The translations under genes were made by a program, and so were the position numbers. The notes beneath the pieces are model-generated. The model had not been told where the DNA came from and did no database searches. It was given only the letters and a program-made list of their open reading frames with translations. Below, piece by piece: positions 9,081 to 17,053 of a DNA stretch of 64,000 nt; position 1 is the first letter of the stretch; every line of letters begins with the position of its first letter. The DNA comes from a virus: the IMG/VR virus record IMGVR_UViG_3300037140_000076, positions 48,375-112,374 of that record; one strand, given 5' to 3'.

Positions 9081-9406
9081 AAATTCTCAAATTTTAATAT
9101 TAAAAATGATTGTAATTCGGAAATTAAAATATTCCACTGGGCCTGGGTAAGGTCGGTAGTGGAAATCTCTTCTTTAAATAACTCTACGAACAGTTCGCTT
9201 TTCACAAGATCATGCAGCATGTCCTTGGTCCACCCGGTATCATAACTCCATTCCCCCAACTGGGCAAAATAGAGTTTCTGGAAATCCCTTGTAGTTCCAT
9301 TATGCTGCTTAATAAGGCACAAAATATAATCTCCATCAGTCATATGACTAACGGAGCGGTTAAATAGCTTACCATCCTTTATTTTTGCGTTACAATAGTA
9401 TGGCAT
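9077..9406 (-). CDS. possible NinB-like recombination mediator
   Basis: 109 residues. The pattern RDFQKLYFAQLGEWSYDTG, KDMLHDLVKSELF, then LTQAQWNILISELQ resembles the helical part of phage NinB/ssDNA-binding recombination proteins. Coupled to the upstream gene by a TAATG overlap. The assignment is by pattern only. Confidence 0.35.
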   Translation of the reverse strand: MPYYCNAKIKDGKLFNRSVSHMTDGDYILCLIKQHNGTTRDFQKLYFAQLGEWSYDTGWTKDMLHDLVKSELFVELFKEEISTTDLTQAQWNILISELQSFLILKFENL

Positions 9407-9777
9407 TATTTTTTAGGGCGATTTATAACTCTTAAAAGTAATCCTTTTGTCTTTAACAGTCTCCTCAAAAGAGTGATCTTTTGGGAGGGGGTGGTTGTGA
9501 CATCATCATTTATCTTCACTGCTTTACGTGAAAAGATTGTATTAAAATAAATACCGTCTTTTGAATTTAAAAACTGTATTTTTTTCTTTACTTCGCAGGG
9601 AGTAGATGCATTTAATATATCTTTTATAGAACATCCTAATTGTAAAGAAAATTGTCCTAAACAACATTCATATCCTTCTTTATTAAGTAATCTAGTAAAT
9701 CCTATTCCTAGTTGGTTCCTTGAACCAACCTATCCCCCACTCCTCCATTTTGAATAATCCAGTGTTAATGTTTTCAT
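9406..9777 (-). pseudogene. conserved-type ORF interrupted by an in-frame TAG
   Basis: From ATG at 9777 the frame reads MKTLTLDYSKWRSGG, then TAG (9730-9732), then stays open for 107 more codons (VGSRNQLGIGFTRLLNKEGY, ECCLGQFSLQLGCS and onward) to TAA at 9406-9408, coupled by TAATG to the next gene. The combination KWRxGG ... LLNxxGYxCCLGxFxxQxG resembles a small phage protein family read without interruption, so TAG replaces an ordinary residue (CAG to TAG is one change). No ATG follows the TAG nearby. Either a nonsense mutation or read-through/recoding. Confidence 0.6.
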
Positions 9778-9889
9778 TGTTTTTATTTTAGTTAAAAGAA
9801 AAGAAAGCTCGAAGATTTTAGCATCTAAATCCCGACAGTTTTCGATGACACTTTCTTACTGTCCTTTTATAGTAGGACAAACACATAGT
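9778..9889. other. short intergenic region with hairpin
   Basis: Contains a 5-bp inverted repeat (TGTCC...GGACA, near 9859-9880) between two minus-strand genes. No U-tract, so not called a terminator. Confidence 0.3.
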
Positions 9890-10618
9890 TTATACTAAAT
9901 CAAATTCCTTTACCAGGAAATCGTTTAGTTGAATATGTTGTTTCAGATAAAGAGAAGGATGTGCATCTTTCAGAGCAACCGTAACGTTGTTGAAACTATT
10001 CCACAGCGTTCCTTCAATCCCGTAATTGAAAGAGGGATTCTCAATCTCTCTTTTTATAATTCCAAGCTGAGTATCTGTGATTAGGGCTTCTTCGATAAAG
10101 AGCCTTCCCATAAGTTCGGAAGTAGTTCTCTTTGTCATTTCGATCTCCTTCATTCTTTCACGTTGATACTGGAGCCTTTTAAAGGTATCACCAGCTTTAG
10201 CGATATGACCCTGCATTTGATCAATGAATTCCTGGAGGACCGTTCCGGTATGTCTTCGTTTGAAGGCACCCATATCTCCGATTACCATACCATTTTCACA
10301 CACAATAACGTGGCCTCCCATAGCTATACGCAAAGGCATTGTTTTGTTGTAAGAGTTATGGAACATTAGACTGATGTTCATTTGTGAATCACCATGTTGA
10401 AGTTGGTAACGGCCTATCACCTGTTTACAATCCATTGCGGTATTGTACTGTTCGCTTAAAACTACGATACCAGCCTTATCCAGCCCTTCCAGGACTGTAT
10501 TAATGACTATACCATGTGGAACCGGTGCATAAGACTCGGTTGCCAGGGGAAGAGGTGTGGCAATGATTTCAGCCCGGAGTACCCCTGCTGGCAATTGGGA
10601 AGAAAGAAATTTTGACAT
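9890..10618 (-). CDS. DUF932-like phage/plasmid protein
   Basis: 242 residues. The segment QLQHGDSQMNISLMFHNSYNKT... followed by GGHVIVCENGMVIGD and a KRRHTG motif is typical of DUF932 (phage/plasmid-like TIGR03299 group). The biochemical role of this family is not established. It has its own promoter-like element upstream, unlike the coupled genes downstream. Confidence 0.6.
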   Translation of the reverse strand: MSKFLSSQLPAGVLRAEIIATPLPLATESYAPVPHGIVINTVLEGLDKAGIVVLSEQYNTAMDCKQVIGRYQLQHGDSQMNISLMFHNSYNKTMPLRIAMGGHVIVCENGMVIGDMGAFKRRHTGTVLQEFIDQMQGHIAKAGDTFKRLQYQRERMKEIEMTKRTTSELMGRLFIEEALITDTQLGIIKREIENPSFNYGIEGTLWNSFNNVTVALKDAHPSLYLKQHIQLNDFLVKEFDLV

Positions 10619-10647
10619 AATTGTTGATTTTGGGTGATGAATTAGAG

Positions 10648-10655
10648 CAAAGATA
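10648..10655 (-). promoter_or_regulatory. Bacteroidota-type promoter -7 box
   Basis: Minus-strand TATCTTTG is a perfect TAnnTTTG and lies 29 nt upstream of the DUF932-like start codon. A TTGT at the -33 position (about 22 nt upstream) is a partial match. Confidence 0.5.
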
Positions 10656-10708
10656 ACATAGTTTTCCTATATAACAAGAAATGTTAAAGAAATTAACAAT
10701 ATAATAGG

Positions 10709-10939
10709 TTAAAAAGATAGGACCTCAGACTCAATACGAGCCTCATGACGGACCTTTGGAGGGCGGGAAGGGATTATATCCACTTTGGAGTAGATAGGCT
10801 CGTCCTTGGCAGATTTATAGCCAAAGAAGAACACCATACAGGTAAAGATACCCAGGCCAAGGAGGATGAAGGGGACAAGGGGGAAGGATAGAACTATCCA
10901 AACCCCGGTAATTGCGTTGTTGAGTTTTTTATTTCTCAT
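10709..10939 (-). CDS. membrane protein
   Basis: 76 residues; one long hydrophobic stretch at about 12-42, with a basic N-terminus and a polar C-terminal tail. Its start overlaps the NinG-like gene by 11 nt. Unknown function. Confidence 0.55.
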   Translation of the reverse strand: MRNKKLNNAITGVWIVLSFPLVPFILLGLGIFTCMVFFFGYKSAKDEPIYSKVDIIPSRPPKVRHEARIESEVLSF

Positions 10940-11363
10940 ATTGTTTTTTTAGTTTTAAAGTATATTCTTTGATTTTTGGAACCAGGTCCAAATTGTTCTC
11001 GGCCTTTGTATGCGTTTCCCAAGATACTAATATGATGTTCCACTTCTCATATCTAAATTGTGGGTATGCTGATTTTCGTTTGCCCAGGACATGATGGAAG
11101 TATAACGTTAACGGCTCCCCGTATATCGGTTCTCCTGTCTCAAAGTCTATGTGTGGTCGTTCATTCCAAATCTCAGCAAATAAAAGTCTATCCTTCTGAG
11201 TTAGCTTCGCTCTCTCTCCCAAGATTACGCTTTGGTTTTTGCTTACTTTCCGGATAGATTTAGTTCTGTTTAGAGAATACCCTGTTTTACGTTGATGATA
11301 AATACAATATCCTTTTGAAAATACAGGATTATTACATTCTTTATATTGACAGGTCTTAGGCAT
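10929..11363 (-). CDS. NinG/HNH-like zinc recombination nuclease
   Basis: 144 residues. N-terminal CQYKECNNPVFSKGYCIYH is a Cys/His zinc knuckle; the C-terminal part has YFHHVLGKRKSAYPQFRY and the ETHTKAEN helix, the HNH-like core of phage NinG (Rap) proteins, which act on recombination intermediates. Lies with the possible NinB-like gene, as in lambdoid nin regions. Homing activity is a less likely alternative. Confidence 0.6.
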   Translation of the reverse strand: MPKTCQYKECNNPVFSKGYCIYHQRKTGYSLNRTKSIRKVSKNQSVILGERAKLTQKDRLLFAEIWNERPHIDFETGEPIYGEPLTLYFHHVLGKRKSAYPQFRYEKWNIILVSWETHTKAENNLDLVPKIKEYTLKLKKQYEK

Positions 11364-11366
11364 TCG

Positions 11367-11897
11367 TTATGCTGCTTTTTTTACTGGATATTCAGAATCG
11401 TTTTCTAACAGTTTATCCTTAGCAAAATCAAATGTATAACCTGTTTTATCCTTAGCGGTATAATAAGCATATCCTTTCAACTTCTGATCTACTGGAATGT
11501 TATAGGTGTCCTTAAGGAGATTACGAAGCACTCTTTTTATGTTAAGGTTTTCGATTGGAGTCTCAGTTGTTAATTCTAGCTCCTCTACGTGACTTCCTTT
11601 TCCAAGATTAATGGTGATCGTATAAATAAGTTTCAATTTGCTTCTTTTCTTAACGTGGAACTTTCCTTTGATCTTTTTATAGTCAAGATATTTGTAGAAC
11701 ATGTCTCCCAGGTGGAATGAAGGTTTCCTTATCTTCTTTGAAGCTATAGGGGTAGCAGGTGCCACAGCGGGTAATTCCGTTTCTTCTAAAGTAAATTCAT
11801 GATCTACTTTCATATCAAGATCAGTTTTTACTTTTAACTTTTCCATCAATTCTTTTACTTCATCCTCTGTACTAATGTTCTGTTTTGTTCTTGACAT
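11367..11897 (-). CDS. hypothetical protein
   Basis: 176 residues starting at MSRTKQNIS (ATG 11897); an in-frame ATG at 11918 would add seven residues. Acidic N-terminal half, basic middle (KKIKGKFHVKKRSKLK), C-terminus with GYAYYTAKDKTGYTFD. No family recognised. Confidence 0.55.
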   Translation of the reverse strand: MSRTKQNISTEDEVKELMEKLKVKTDLDMKVDHEFTLEETELPAVAPATPIASKKIRKPSFHLGDMFYKYLDYKKIKGKFHVKKRSKLKLIYTITINLGKGSHVEELELTTETPIENLNIKRVLRNLLKDTYNIPVDQKLKGYAYYTAKDKTGYTFDFAKDKLLENDSEYPVKKAA

Positions 11898-12057
11898 ATT
11901 GATAGTTTTTAATTTCAAAAAAAAGGCCCAATATAGAAATACCGGGCCAATACTTATTTCTAAGGTTTGTCAGTGGACTAGTCGGAATTCGAATCCGAGT
12001 CTTCAATACAAAAAATCTTACTTTTCTTTATAGGTTTAGGATAACGATTTAATCTTA

Positions 12058-12156
12058 CTACCGTTCCAAAAGAATTTTCCTACCCTCCACCACTCGGTTT
12101 AGGTCCGAGAACCATGCTACACCAGCCATTTTCTGTTTCAAGGTATGACTACCCAT
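12058..12156 (-). CDS. possible micropeptide (32 aa)
   Basis: Open frame MGSHTLKQKMAGVAWFSDL... ending LLER, stop TAG followed directly by TAA. It starts 3 nt after the stop of another short frame. Supported only by spacing and protein-like composition. Confidence 0.25.
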   Translation of the reverse strand: MGSHTLKQKMAGVAWFSDLNRVVEGRKILLER

Positions 12157-12159
12157 GCA

Positions 12160-12255
12160 TCAAGCTAATTCCAGTTCTTCACTGAAAACCGAAGCGAGTA
12201 TCGCTTCTCCTTCTGCAATACGTTCAGCTTTAGACTTTACGTTTGTTTGTTGCAT
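12160..12255 (-). CDS. possible micropeptide (31 aa)
   Basis: Open frame MQQTNVKSKAERIAEGEAI... ending EELELA, amphipathic helix-like. Lies in an 0.8-kb stretch without large genes. Confidence 0.3.
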   Translation of the reverse strand: MQQTNVKSKAERIAEGEAILASVFSEELELA

Positions 12256-12259
12256 ATTT

Positions 12260-12535
12260 ATTAAGGATGTTATATACTGCATCCACCTAAAATAAAACCT
12301 TTCAATACTGAATCAATAGCCTTTCTAGCCCATAAATTAAAATAGTAGAGAGTCAAAGAGGTACGGATACGTGAAGACTATATTTCCCAATCTTTATAGT
12401 TATTTCCCGTTGCAACAGTAATAACACCTCCAGTTTGTCGGAAGCTTTTTTGATTGGTACATCTCGGACACCGTTTCGACCACGCCCATGATCAGTGGGT
12501 TTGTGCGGTTCTTCATCTACTATTTTAAAAAAGTT
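12260..12535 (-). other. unassigned stretch with competing short reading frames
   Basis: No frame is convincing. On the minus strand, one ATG frame (12516-12400, 38 codons) ends RCYYCCNGK; a second lacks a start but carries KRCPRCTNQKSFRQTGG; a third is open with GRGRNGVRDVPIKK. The 12450-12520 part is more GC-rich than its surroundings. It could be a remodelled gene or an RNA. Confidence 0.3.
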
Positions 12536-12537
12536 AA

Positions 12538-12592
12538 AAAATAAGTCCCTTTCCCTTCACTATCCCAGGGTGGTTAATAAGGACTTATTTTT
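12538..12592 (-). terminator. minus-strand terminator-like inverted repeat
   Basis: AATAAGTCC and GGACTTATT form a 9-bp inverted repeat; on the minus strand the second arm continues into a T-tract. It would end transcription coming from the tRNA-like gene and HNH gene to its right. Confidence 0.5.
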
Positions 12593-12687
12593 ACGTACGC
12601 TGTTTTAGGCTACAGATACCTCATACGTAACCATTGCCGTTAGAATATAGACCGATTTATGATACTATACAACGGTTGGATTTTTCG

Positions 12688-12757
12688 AACATCCAAGAGG
12701 AATCGAACCCCTGCTTCACCCTACACGGGTGCGTCCTCCCACTAGACCATAGATGTT
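12688..12757 (-). tRNA. tRNA-like gene, anticodon possibly TGT (Thr)
   Basis: Acceptor AACATCT/GGATGTT and T-arm AGGGG-TTCGATT-CCTCT fold well, and the D-arm is of the GGTCTAGTGG type. The anticodon arm is unusual: CACCC/GGGTG closes tightly, and a 7-nt loop CGTGTAG gives TGT but places G at position 33. Isotype is uncertain; it may be degenerate. Confidence 0.5.
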
Positions 12758-12806
12758 GCCATAAACACGTTATTCGGAACACAAAGATAAGTAACTTTTT
12801 TGAAAC

Positions 12807-13346
12807 TTACAAATATTTAAATTTATATCCAAATGCGTGTTTTTCAAGACCATTTAAAACATGCCAAATAGTTGATTGTCTTATTTTTAATTGTCTTGAA
12901 GCTTCCCTTTGAGAAATAAATTTTATTTTTTTGTTTTTAGGAGATATAACTAAAATCTTAGTTGGTTTATTTCCCATGACTTTTTTCAATATATCCCTTG
13001 CATGTTGTATATTTTGTTGCCTTGTACACCATTCAAGCTGAGAGGCCCGGTTATCAAGTTTATTTCCTTTCTTATGATTTATATCAAATCCTTTTTTATA
13101 TCCTTTTACAAAATGTTTTCCAACTAATATATGAACCTGGATTTTAGTAGATTTTCCATTTTTGGTTAAATCTAATTGTAAGTATCCTTTAGCATTTGGA
13201 GAAAGAATTCTATTTCTTCCCTTAAATTTTTGTAAAATTCCATGTTTGGTTTTTATTATTCTATCAAGAGATTTAATATTACCATAATTACTTATTTGAT
13301 AATAACCTTTGTATCCTTTTATATCTTTCCATTCTTTTTTCCTCAT
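12807..13346 (-). CDS. HNH homing endonuclease (NUMOD4-HNH-NUMOD1)
   Basis: 179 residues. N-terminal NUMOD4 (EWKDIKGYKGYYQISNYG, 5-22), HNH_3 core (NHKKGNKLDNR, about 92-102, then EWCTRQQNIQHA), and C-terminal NUMOD1-like DNA-binding repeat (FISQREASRQL...IWHVLNG). Its ATG overlaps the upstream stop (CTATGA), so it is co-translated within the operon rather than having its own promoter as the plus-strand HNH genes do. Confidence 0.85.
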   Translation of the reverse strand: MRKKEWKDIKGYKGYYQISNYGNIKSLDRIIKTKHGILQKFKGRNRILSPNAKGYLQLDLTKNGKSTKIQVHILVGKHFVKGYKKGFDINHKKGNKLDNRASQLEWCTRQQNIQHARDILKKVMGNKPTKILVISPKNKKIKFISQREASRQLKIRQSTIWHVLNGLEKHAFGYKFKYL

Positions 13347-13873
13347 AGTTCAGATAATATTATTTTTTGCTCATCAAGATGAAATTTACCAAAGTGTTGT
13401 TTTACACATGCTTGATAAATTATTTCTGATTTAAGAACTTTAGTATACATAATCCAATCTGCACTTGTTCCTGTTAAATAATCTTTACTTAATCCAATCT
13501 GTTCATAATAAGCTTTGACTTCATCTTCTACAGTAAATTCAAACTTATAACGAGCATGAATATAATCATGGATTGCGCGAAACATTAGATTATAAACTGG
13601 ACCCCAAAGTTCACTATCATTTCCTGATACATTAACCTTAATTCTTCCTTTATTAAAGTCAGGAAGAACTTCCTGAATTGATTCATAGTTATAAGGATCA
13701 TCCTTAGTAAAGTCAAAATGAACAGTATGACTTAATGAATCAAACATTTTACAAATCAAAGTTCTGAATTGAATTCTTTGAAATTCACTTATAATATTAA
13801 TTTCATTATCAGCAGTTACGTATCCTTCTGCAATTCTTTTAATTGCGTTAGGTCTTAAGAAATAATTATCCAT
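13343..13873 (-). CDS. conserved-looking hypothetical protein
   Basis: 176 residues. The segment NLMFRAIHDYIHARYKFEFT followed by VEDEVKAYYEQ contains a HDxxH arrangement that could bind metal, with a downstream Glu. No family is certain. Confidence 0.5.
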   Translation of the reverse strand: MDNYFLRPNAIKRIAEGYVTADNEINIISEFQRIQFRTLICKMFDSLSHTVHFDFTKDDPYNYESIQEVLPDFNKGRIKVNVSGNDSELWGPVYNLMFRAIHDYIHARYKFEFTVEDEVKAYYEQIGLSKDYLTGTSADWIMYTKVLKSEIIYQACVKQHFGKFHLDEQKIILSEL

Positions 13874-13878
13874 ATAAA

Positions 13879-14352
13879 TTAATTTTTAACTCCGCTATCA
13901 ATTGCTGAATCACAAATCCAAGCCCAATCGGTTGAATTTTTGTAACCCATTAATATGATAGTAGAAAAATTTTCTTTTATCTGATCCTTTATTCTAAAAT
14001 ATTCAGTCTTGTCATAAGTTTTAGAGGTTCCAACGTCTGTACTACAATAAACATATAGGTAATAAGCAAAACCATTATCCTCATTAACTTTGTTTTCAGC
14101 ATAAACCGTAAAGGTTGTTACACCTGTATAGTTATCCTTTGAATCAAATTTTGCATAAACATTAGTTGCTGTGTTTCCTGTCTTGTAAAAATAGAAAGTA
14201 GCGTTTGTTTGTTCCCATACATTACTCCAGTTTGCATCTGAATCATCTTTGTGACAGATTTTACTAGCGTGAAGGGTGGTGGTGAGAGATTGAGATTTAA
14301 CTCCTGTGATTGCGATCATAATGATGGCAATTAGTAACATGATCTTTTTCAT
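13879..14352 (-). CDS. exported protein
   Basis: 157 residues with a classical signal peptide (MKKIMLLIAIIMIAITGVKS, likely cleavage near residue 20). The mature part is beta-rich with Tyr/Thr and four Cys residues. Unknown function; first of several exported or membrane proteins in a row. Confidence 0.6.
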   Translation of the reverse strand: MKKIMLLIAIIMIAITGVKSQSLTTTLHASKICHKDDSDANWSNVWEQTNATFYFYKTGNTATNVYAKFDSKDNYTGVTTFTVYAENKVNEDNGFAYYLYVYCSTDVGTSKTYDKTEYFRIKDQIKENFSTIILMGYKNSTDWAWICDSAIDSGVKN

Positions 14353-14376
14353 TTGTGTTTGTTGTTTGTTTTTAAT

Positions 14377-14478
14377 TTAAAATAATGCATAACCTATTAA
14401 AGCAATAGCTTCTAATAATAAAAATAATCCAATTGTAAGGAATGGATGCCTCTGCCAAAAACTGTATGGATTCCTCAT
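14377..14478 (-). CDS. small membrane peptide
   Basis: 33 residues, MRNPYSFWQRHP then one hydrophobic helix to the C-terminus. Fits the gap between two exported-protein genes. Confidence 0.4.
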   Translation of the reverse strand: MRNPYSFWQRHPFLTIGLFLLLEAIALIGYALF

Positions 14479-14480
14479 AA

Positions 14481-15389
14481 TCAATTATTTATGTATACTT
14501 GAATGTATTGAAAGTAATTAATAGTTCCATCCTTATCAACTTCTTTGAGCCTAAAGATACCACTTTTTGCGTTAATGTCAAGGGATGCCTTTTGTTCGGT
14601 CTTGGTACAGGATATAGTTCCCAGGGTGAAGACCAGCATTGTAACCATTGACATGAATACTTTCCTATTCTTTCCCAAGGATAGCAGTAACCCGATAATG
14701 AACAGAATCACAAGACCCGAAGCGATCCCGGCCTGTAGTGATCCGTTAACGTTCCCAGTGGCATAGTAGACTGTTGAGGTATACGTACGCTGTATCTGTG
14801 TATCTCCATAAGAGTCATAATGGGCAACCATCCTTTCACTATTATCCGGCATTAGCTGCCAAACTTCATAGTAGCTTACATTCTGCTCCATACTCAAGGT
14901 CCAATCAAATTCAATCTTGTCTGGTGCCTGATACTTGCCAGTAAAACTTAATAGATTGATCGGGAGGGCCAAGCATTGATCCAACAATGTCTTGTAACTA
15001 TATGTCCCGCTCAACCATGTAGGATTCCCAGGCCAGTTATCATTCTCCGTCCCGTATAGATTAGTGATGTAGGAGGGAACGTTAATCTTAAATTCTGCGT
15101 CTCCAATTGCACCAACCGAATCATTCTTACCAGAGGAAGTCTTTTTGCTAAGATCAATTGTAACACTCCAAACGACAGGGTTATTAACCGTTATCGTTGC
15201 ACTACCGTTCTTTGTAGCATAAACGTATCCCTTTAGATTCTTAGTACCTACAGTCCAATCATCCATTTCAATTGTAACTGTTTTGTTTGCCGAACAGTAT
15301 GCAAAGGGAACAATGTAATGGGCTTCTGCTTTGTAGCCGATTAGGGTAGTCAATAGAATTAGAATGACCCCTAAGATTAATTTTTTCAT
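14481..15389 (-). CDS. exported, membrane-anchored surface protein
   Basis: 302 residues. Signal peptide at 1-23 (ending AEA), a beta-rich ectodomain, a transmembrane helix at about 214-232 (AGIASGLVILFIIGLLLSL), another hydrophobic stretch at about 240-258 ending in a Cys, and a polar tail. The segment ALPINLLSFTGKY...DWTLSMEQNVSYYEVW resembles beta-sandwich modules before C-terminal sorting domains in secreted Bacteroidota proteins, suggesting host origin. A surface-altering role during infection is inferred. Confidence 0.55.
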   Translation of the reverse strand: MKKLILGVILILLTTLIGYKAEAHYIVPFAYCSANKTVTIEMDDWTVGTKNLKGYVYATKNGSATITVNNPVVWSVTIDLSKKTSSGKNDSVGAIGDAEFKINVPSYITNLYGTENDNWPGNPTWLSGTYSYKTLLDQCLALPINLLSFTGKYQAPDKIEFDWTLSMEQNVSYYEVWQLMPDNSERMVAHYDSYGDTQIQRTYTSTVYYATGNVNGSLQAGIASGLVILFIIGLLLSLGKNRKVFMSMVTMLVFTLGTISCTKTEQKASLDINAKSGIFRLKEVDKDGTINYFQYIQVYINN

Positions 15390-15408
15390 TTGTGTTTTTT
15401 AAAGTGAA

Positions 15409-15588
15409 TTAATAACCGATGAAGTGAACATTCTCAGGACAGCCCATCTTACGGACTTTAATGTAGTCGTGACCTTTTGTTTCGAACTTTACGTTGGGAT
15501 CATGTTTAACGACAACACATGATGAGAAGGAAAATGATACTGAAAAGAGAAGTACCAATATCCACGCTGTAATAATTACCTTTTTCAT
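15409..15588 (-). CDS. small lipoprotein
   Basis: 59 residues. Hydrophobic leader followed by FSFSSC: lipobox-like, Cys23 lipidated. Mature part is short, with GCPENVHFIGY at the end. Unknown function. Confidence 0.5.
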   Translation of the reverse strand: MKKVIITAWILVLLFSVSFSFSSCVVVKHDPNVKFETKGHDYIKVRKMGCPENVHFIGY

Positions 15589-15605
15589 TTTGTTTGTTTT
15601 TATGT

Positions 15606-15902
15606 TTAAAAGTTTTTACTGTTTTCATCCCCTTCCTTAGCAGGAAGAACATTTTGGAAATTGAATATACTGGTTGAATATTCCGGCTCCTTAACTTTAA
15701 TACTCCTTTCTACAAAGGAAAGATCATACCCTAACACATTAATGACAGATATAAGAACCTCTATACTATAGTTTTTACGATCCTTCTCCATCTCTAATAT
15801 CCTACGATAGCCCACGCCAGCCCTGTCAGCCAGATCATATTGAGATAGTTTCTGCTCAATTCGTTTTTCACGAATGAAGGAGCCGATGTTTGTTTTGTTC
15901 AT
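15606..15902 (-). CDS. Cro/CI (XRE) family transcriptional regulator
   Basis: 98 residues. Helix-turn-helix at about 8-62: IREKRIEQKLSQYDLADRAG, then RRILEMEKDRKNYSIEVL, typical XRE/HipB fold, with a 35-residue tail. Overlaps the upstream gene by 4 nt. It is the only clear DNA-binding regulator in the window and therefore a candidate for the repeated operators, though nothing shows which. Confidence 0.8.
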   Translation of the reverse strand: MNKTNIGSFIREKRIEQKLSQYDLADRAGVGYRRILEMEKDRKNYSIEVLISVINVLGYDLSFVERSIKVKEPEYSTSIFNFQNVLPAKEGDENSKNF

Positions 15903-16132
15903 AAAAATGTATTAGCATATTTGATTTGCTCCCTACGATTTGCAATCTGGGCATAGACCGTATTCTTTTCAATCGGTGACTTGCTTTGTAACTGCTGATT
16001 AAGTTCTATTATTGTTTCTTCCAAATCCGATATGAGGGAATGAGCCTTTTTCTTATTTAATATAACATTGTGTTTAATGAAATAAAGAAAATGCTTCTCA
16101 TCTTCTTCACTTAAAAATTCTGCTTCAATCAT
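15899..16132 (-). CDS. hypothetical helical protein
   Basis: 77 residues, strongly helical, coiled-coil-like (SLISDLEETIIELNQQLQ). Coupled to the XRE regulator by a 4-nt overlap, so it may modulate it, as an antirepressor or antitoxin would; this is inference from position. Confidence 0.5.
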   Translation of the reverse strand: MIEAEFLSEEDEKHFLYFIKHNVILNKKKAHSLISDLEETIIELNQQLQSKSPIEKNTVYAQIANRREQIKYANTFL

Positions 16133-16148
16133 AAAATTGATTTAGTTG

Positions 16149-17042
16149 TTATACCAAATATTTTTTTGAATATTCGAAACGTTCCTTAAGATTTTTAACT
16201 TTACCTTGTGCTACCAATCTATTATAATCAAACTCTAATTGCTTACAAGCCTCTTTCAATTCATTAACAGCATAATCCGCTGTATATGATTTTTTATTTT
16301 TTCGATGAACAATTATTGTTTTTCCTTTGTTAGTTATATCCCATATCCAATTTAAAAGATGCAGAGCAAAGTCTACATGTAATTCCATTTCTTTTACTGT
16401 CTTAGGCATTACAAAAAATCTCAATTCAATTCTTCGAATATCATTATATAGGTGAGAATTAAGAGAATTAAGAGTCCTCCAAGAATAAAAATCTTCTAAA
16501 GTATCACCATCACTGTCCCTTAATGTCATAAAATCTCCCTTGCATAATAATAATGGATCAGACATAGAAATAACAGAACTTTTATTATCTGTTGGTGCAA
16601 GAAAAGCCCATACTATAGAAGGATTTCTAATAATAAAATTCCTAAGATTATAAAAAAAGGTTTCAATAAGAATTTGATTCTTAATTCTAGGCATAGTTAC
16701 ATTCAAATGACATCCTCCTTCCGTCTCCATATCAATACAGGATGAAGGAACAAATTGAAAGTTATTGCGTAAATAATTAATCATCTTTTCATAATCAATT
16801 AAGAAGTTTCTTTTATATGAATAGATGGTAGAAGGAATTTCTAAATGACCTCCATCCTCATAGGCTTTACGAAACCACGGATGATCATATCTGAATTTCG
16901 TTTTCAACTTATTCTCTAACCAGTCTACTGCATCACATATAACATAAGATTCTGAATGATTATAGAAAAAAGGAAGATTAAAGTTTTTTGCATTAGCACT
17001 GAATGTTGGTTCAACAGCAAATTTTTTGAATACCTTTTTCAT
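16149..17042 (-). CDS. putative amidoligase-fold enzyme
   Basis: 297 residues. Three elements match the Amidoligase_2 (COOH-NH2 ligase) pattern: EDGGHLEIPS near 60-70 (substrate strand), EGGCHLNVTM near 108-117 (CGLHVHV-like), and RRIELRFFVMP near 203-213 (TVEFRLF-like). Members of this fold join amines to carboxylates using ATP, often on peptides or peptidoglycan. The match is by motif order only. Confidence 0.45.
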   Translation of the reverse strand: MKKVFKKFAVEPTFSANAKNFNLPFFYNHSESYVICDAVDWLENKLKTKFRYDHPWFRKAYEDGGHLEIPSTIYSYKRNFLIDYEKMINYLRNNFQFVPSSCIDMETEGGCHLNVTMPRIKNQILIETFFYNLRNFIIRNPSIVWAFLAPTDNKSSVISMSDPLLLCKGDFMTLRDSDGDTLEDFYSWRTLNSLNSHLYNDIRRIELRFFVMPKTVKEMELHVDFALHLLNWIWDITNKGKTIIVHRKNKKSYTADYAVNELKEACKQLEFDYNRLVAQGKVKNLKERFEYSKKYLV

Positions 17043-17053
17043 AATGGATAACT

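Noticed and set aside
11980-12010. T-arm-like sequence on the minus strand (TCGGA-TTCGAAT-TCCGA)
   Set aside because: The arm pairs perfectly but no matching 5' acceptor (expected GGACTAG-like) or anticodon arm lies within 100 nt, and nearby sequence may be coding.
12090-12110. Anticodon-like hairpin CTCGG-ACCTAAA-CCGAG that would give a CTA (amber) anticodon
   Set aside because: No D-arm, T-arm or acceptor fits around it, position 33 is C, and it lies in a possible micropeptide frame; not evidence for a suppressor tRNA.
12470-12500. Hammerhead-like string CTGATCA ... GAAAC on the minus strand
   Set aside because: The core has C where the catalytic G8 is required and stems I and III do not form.
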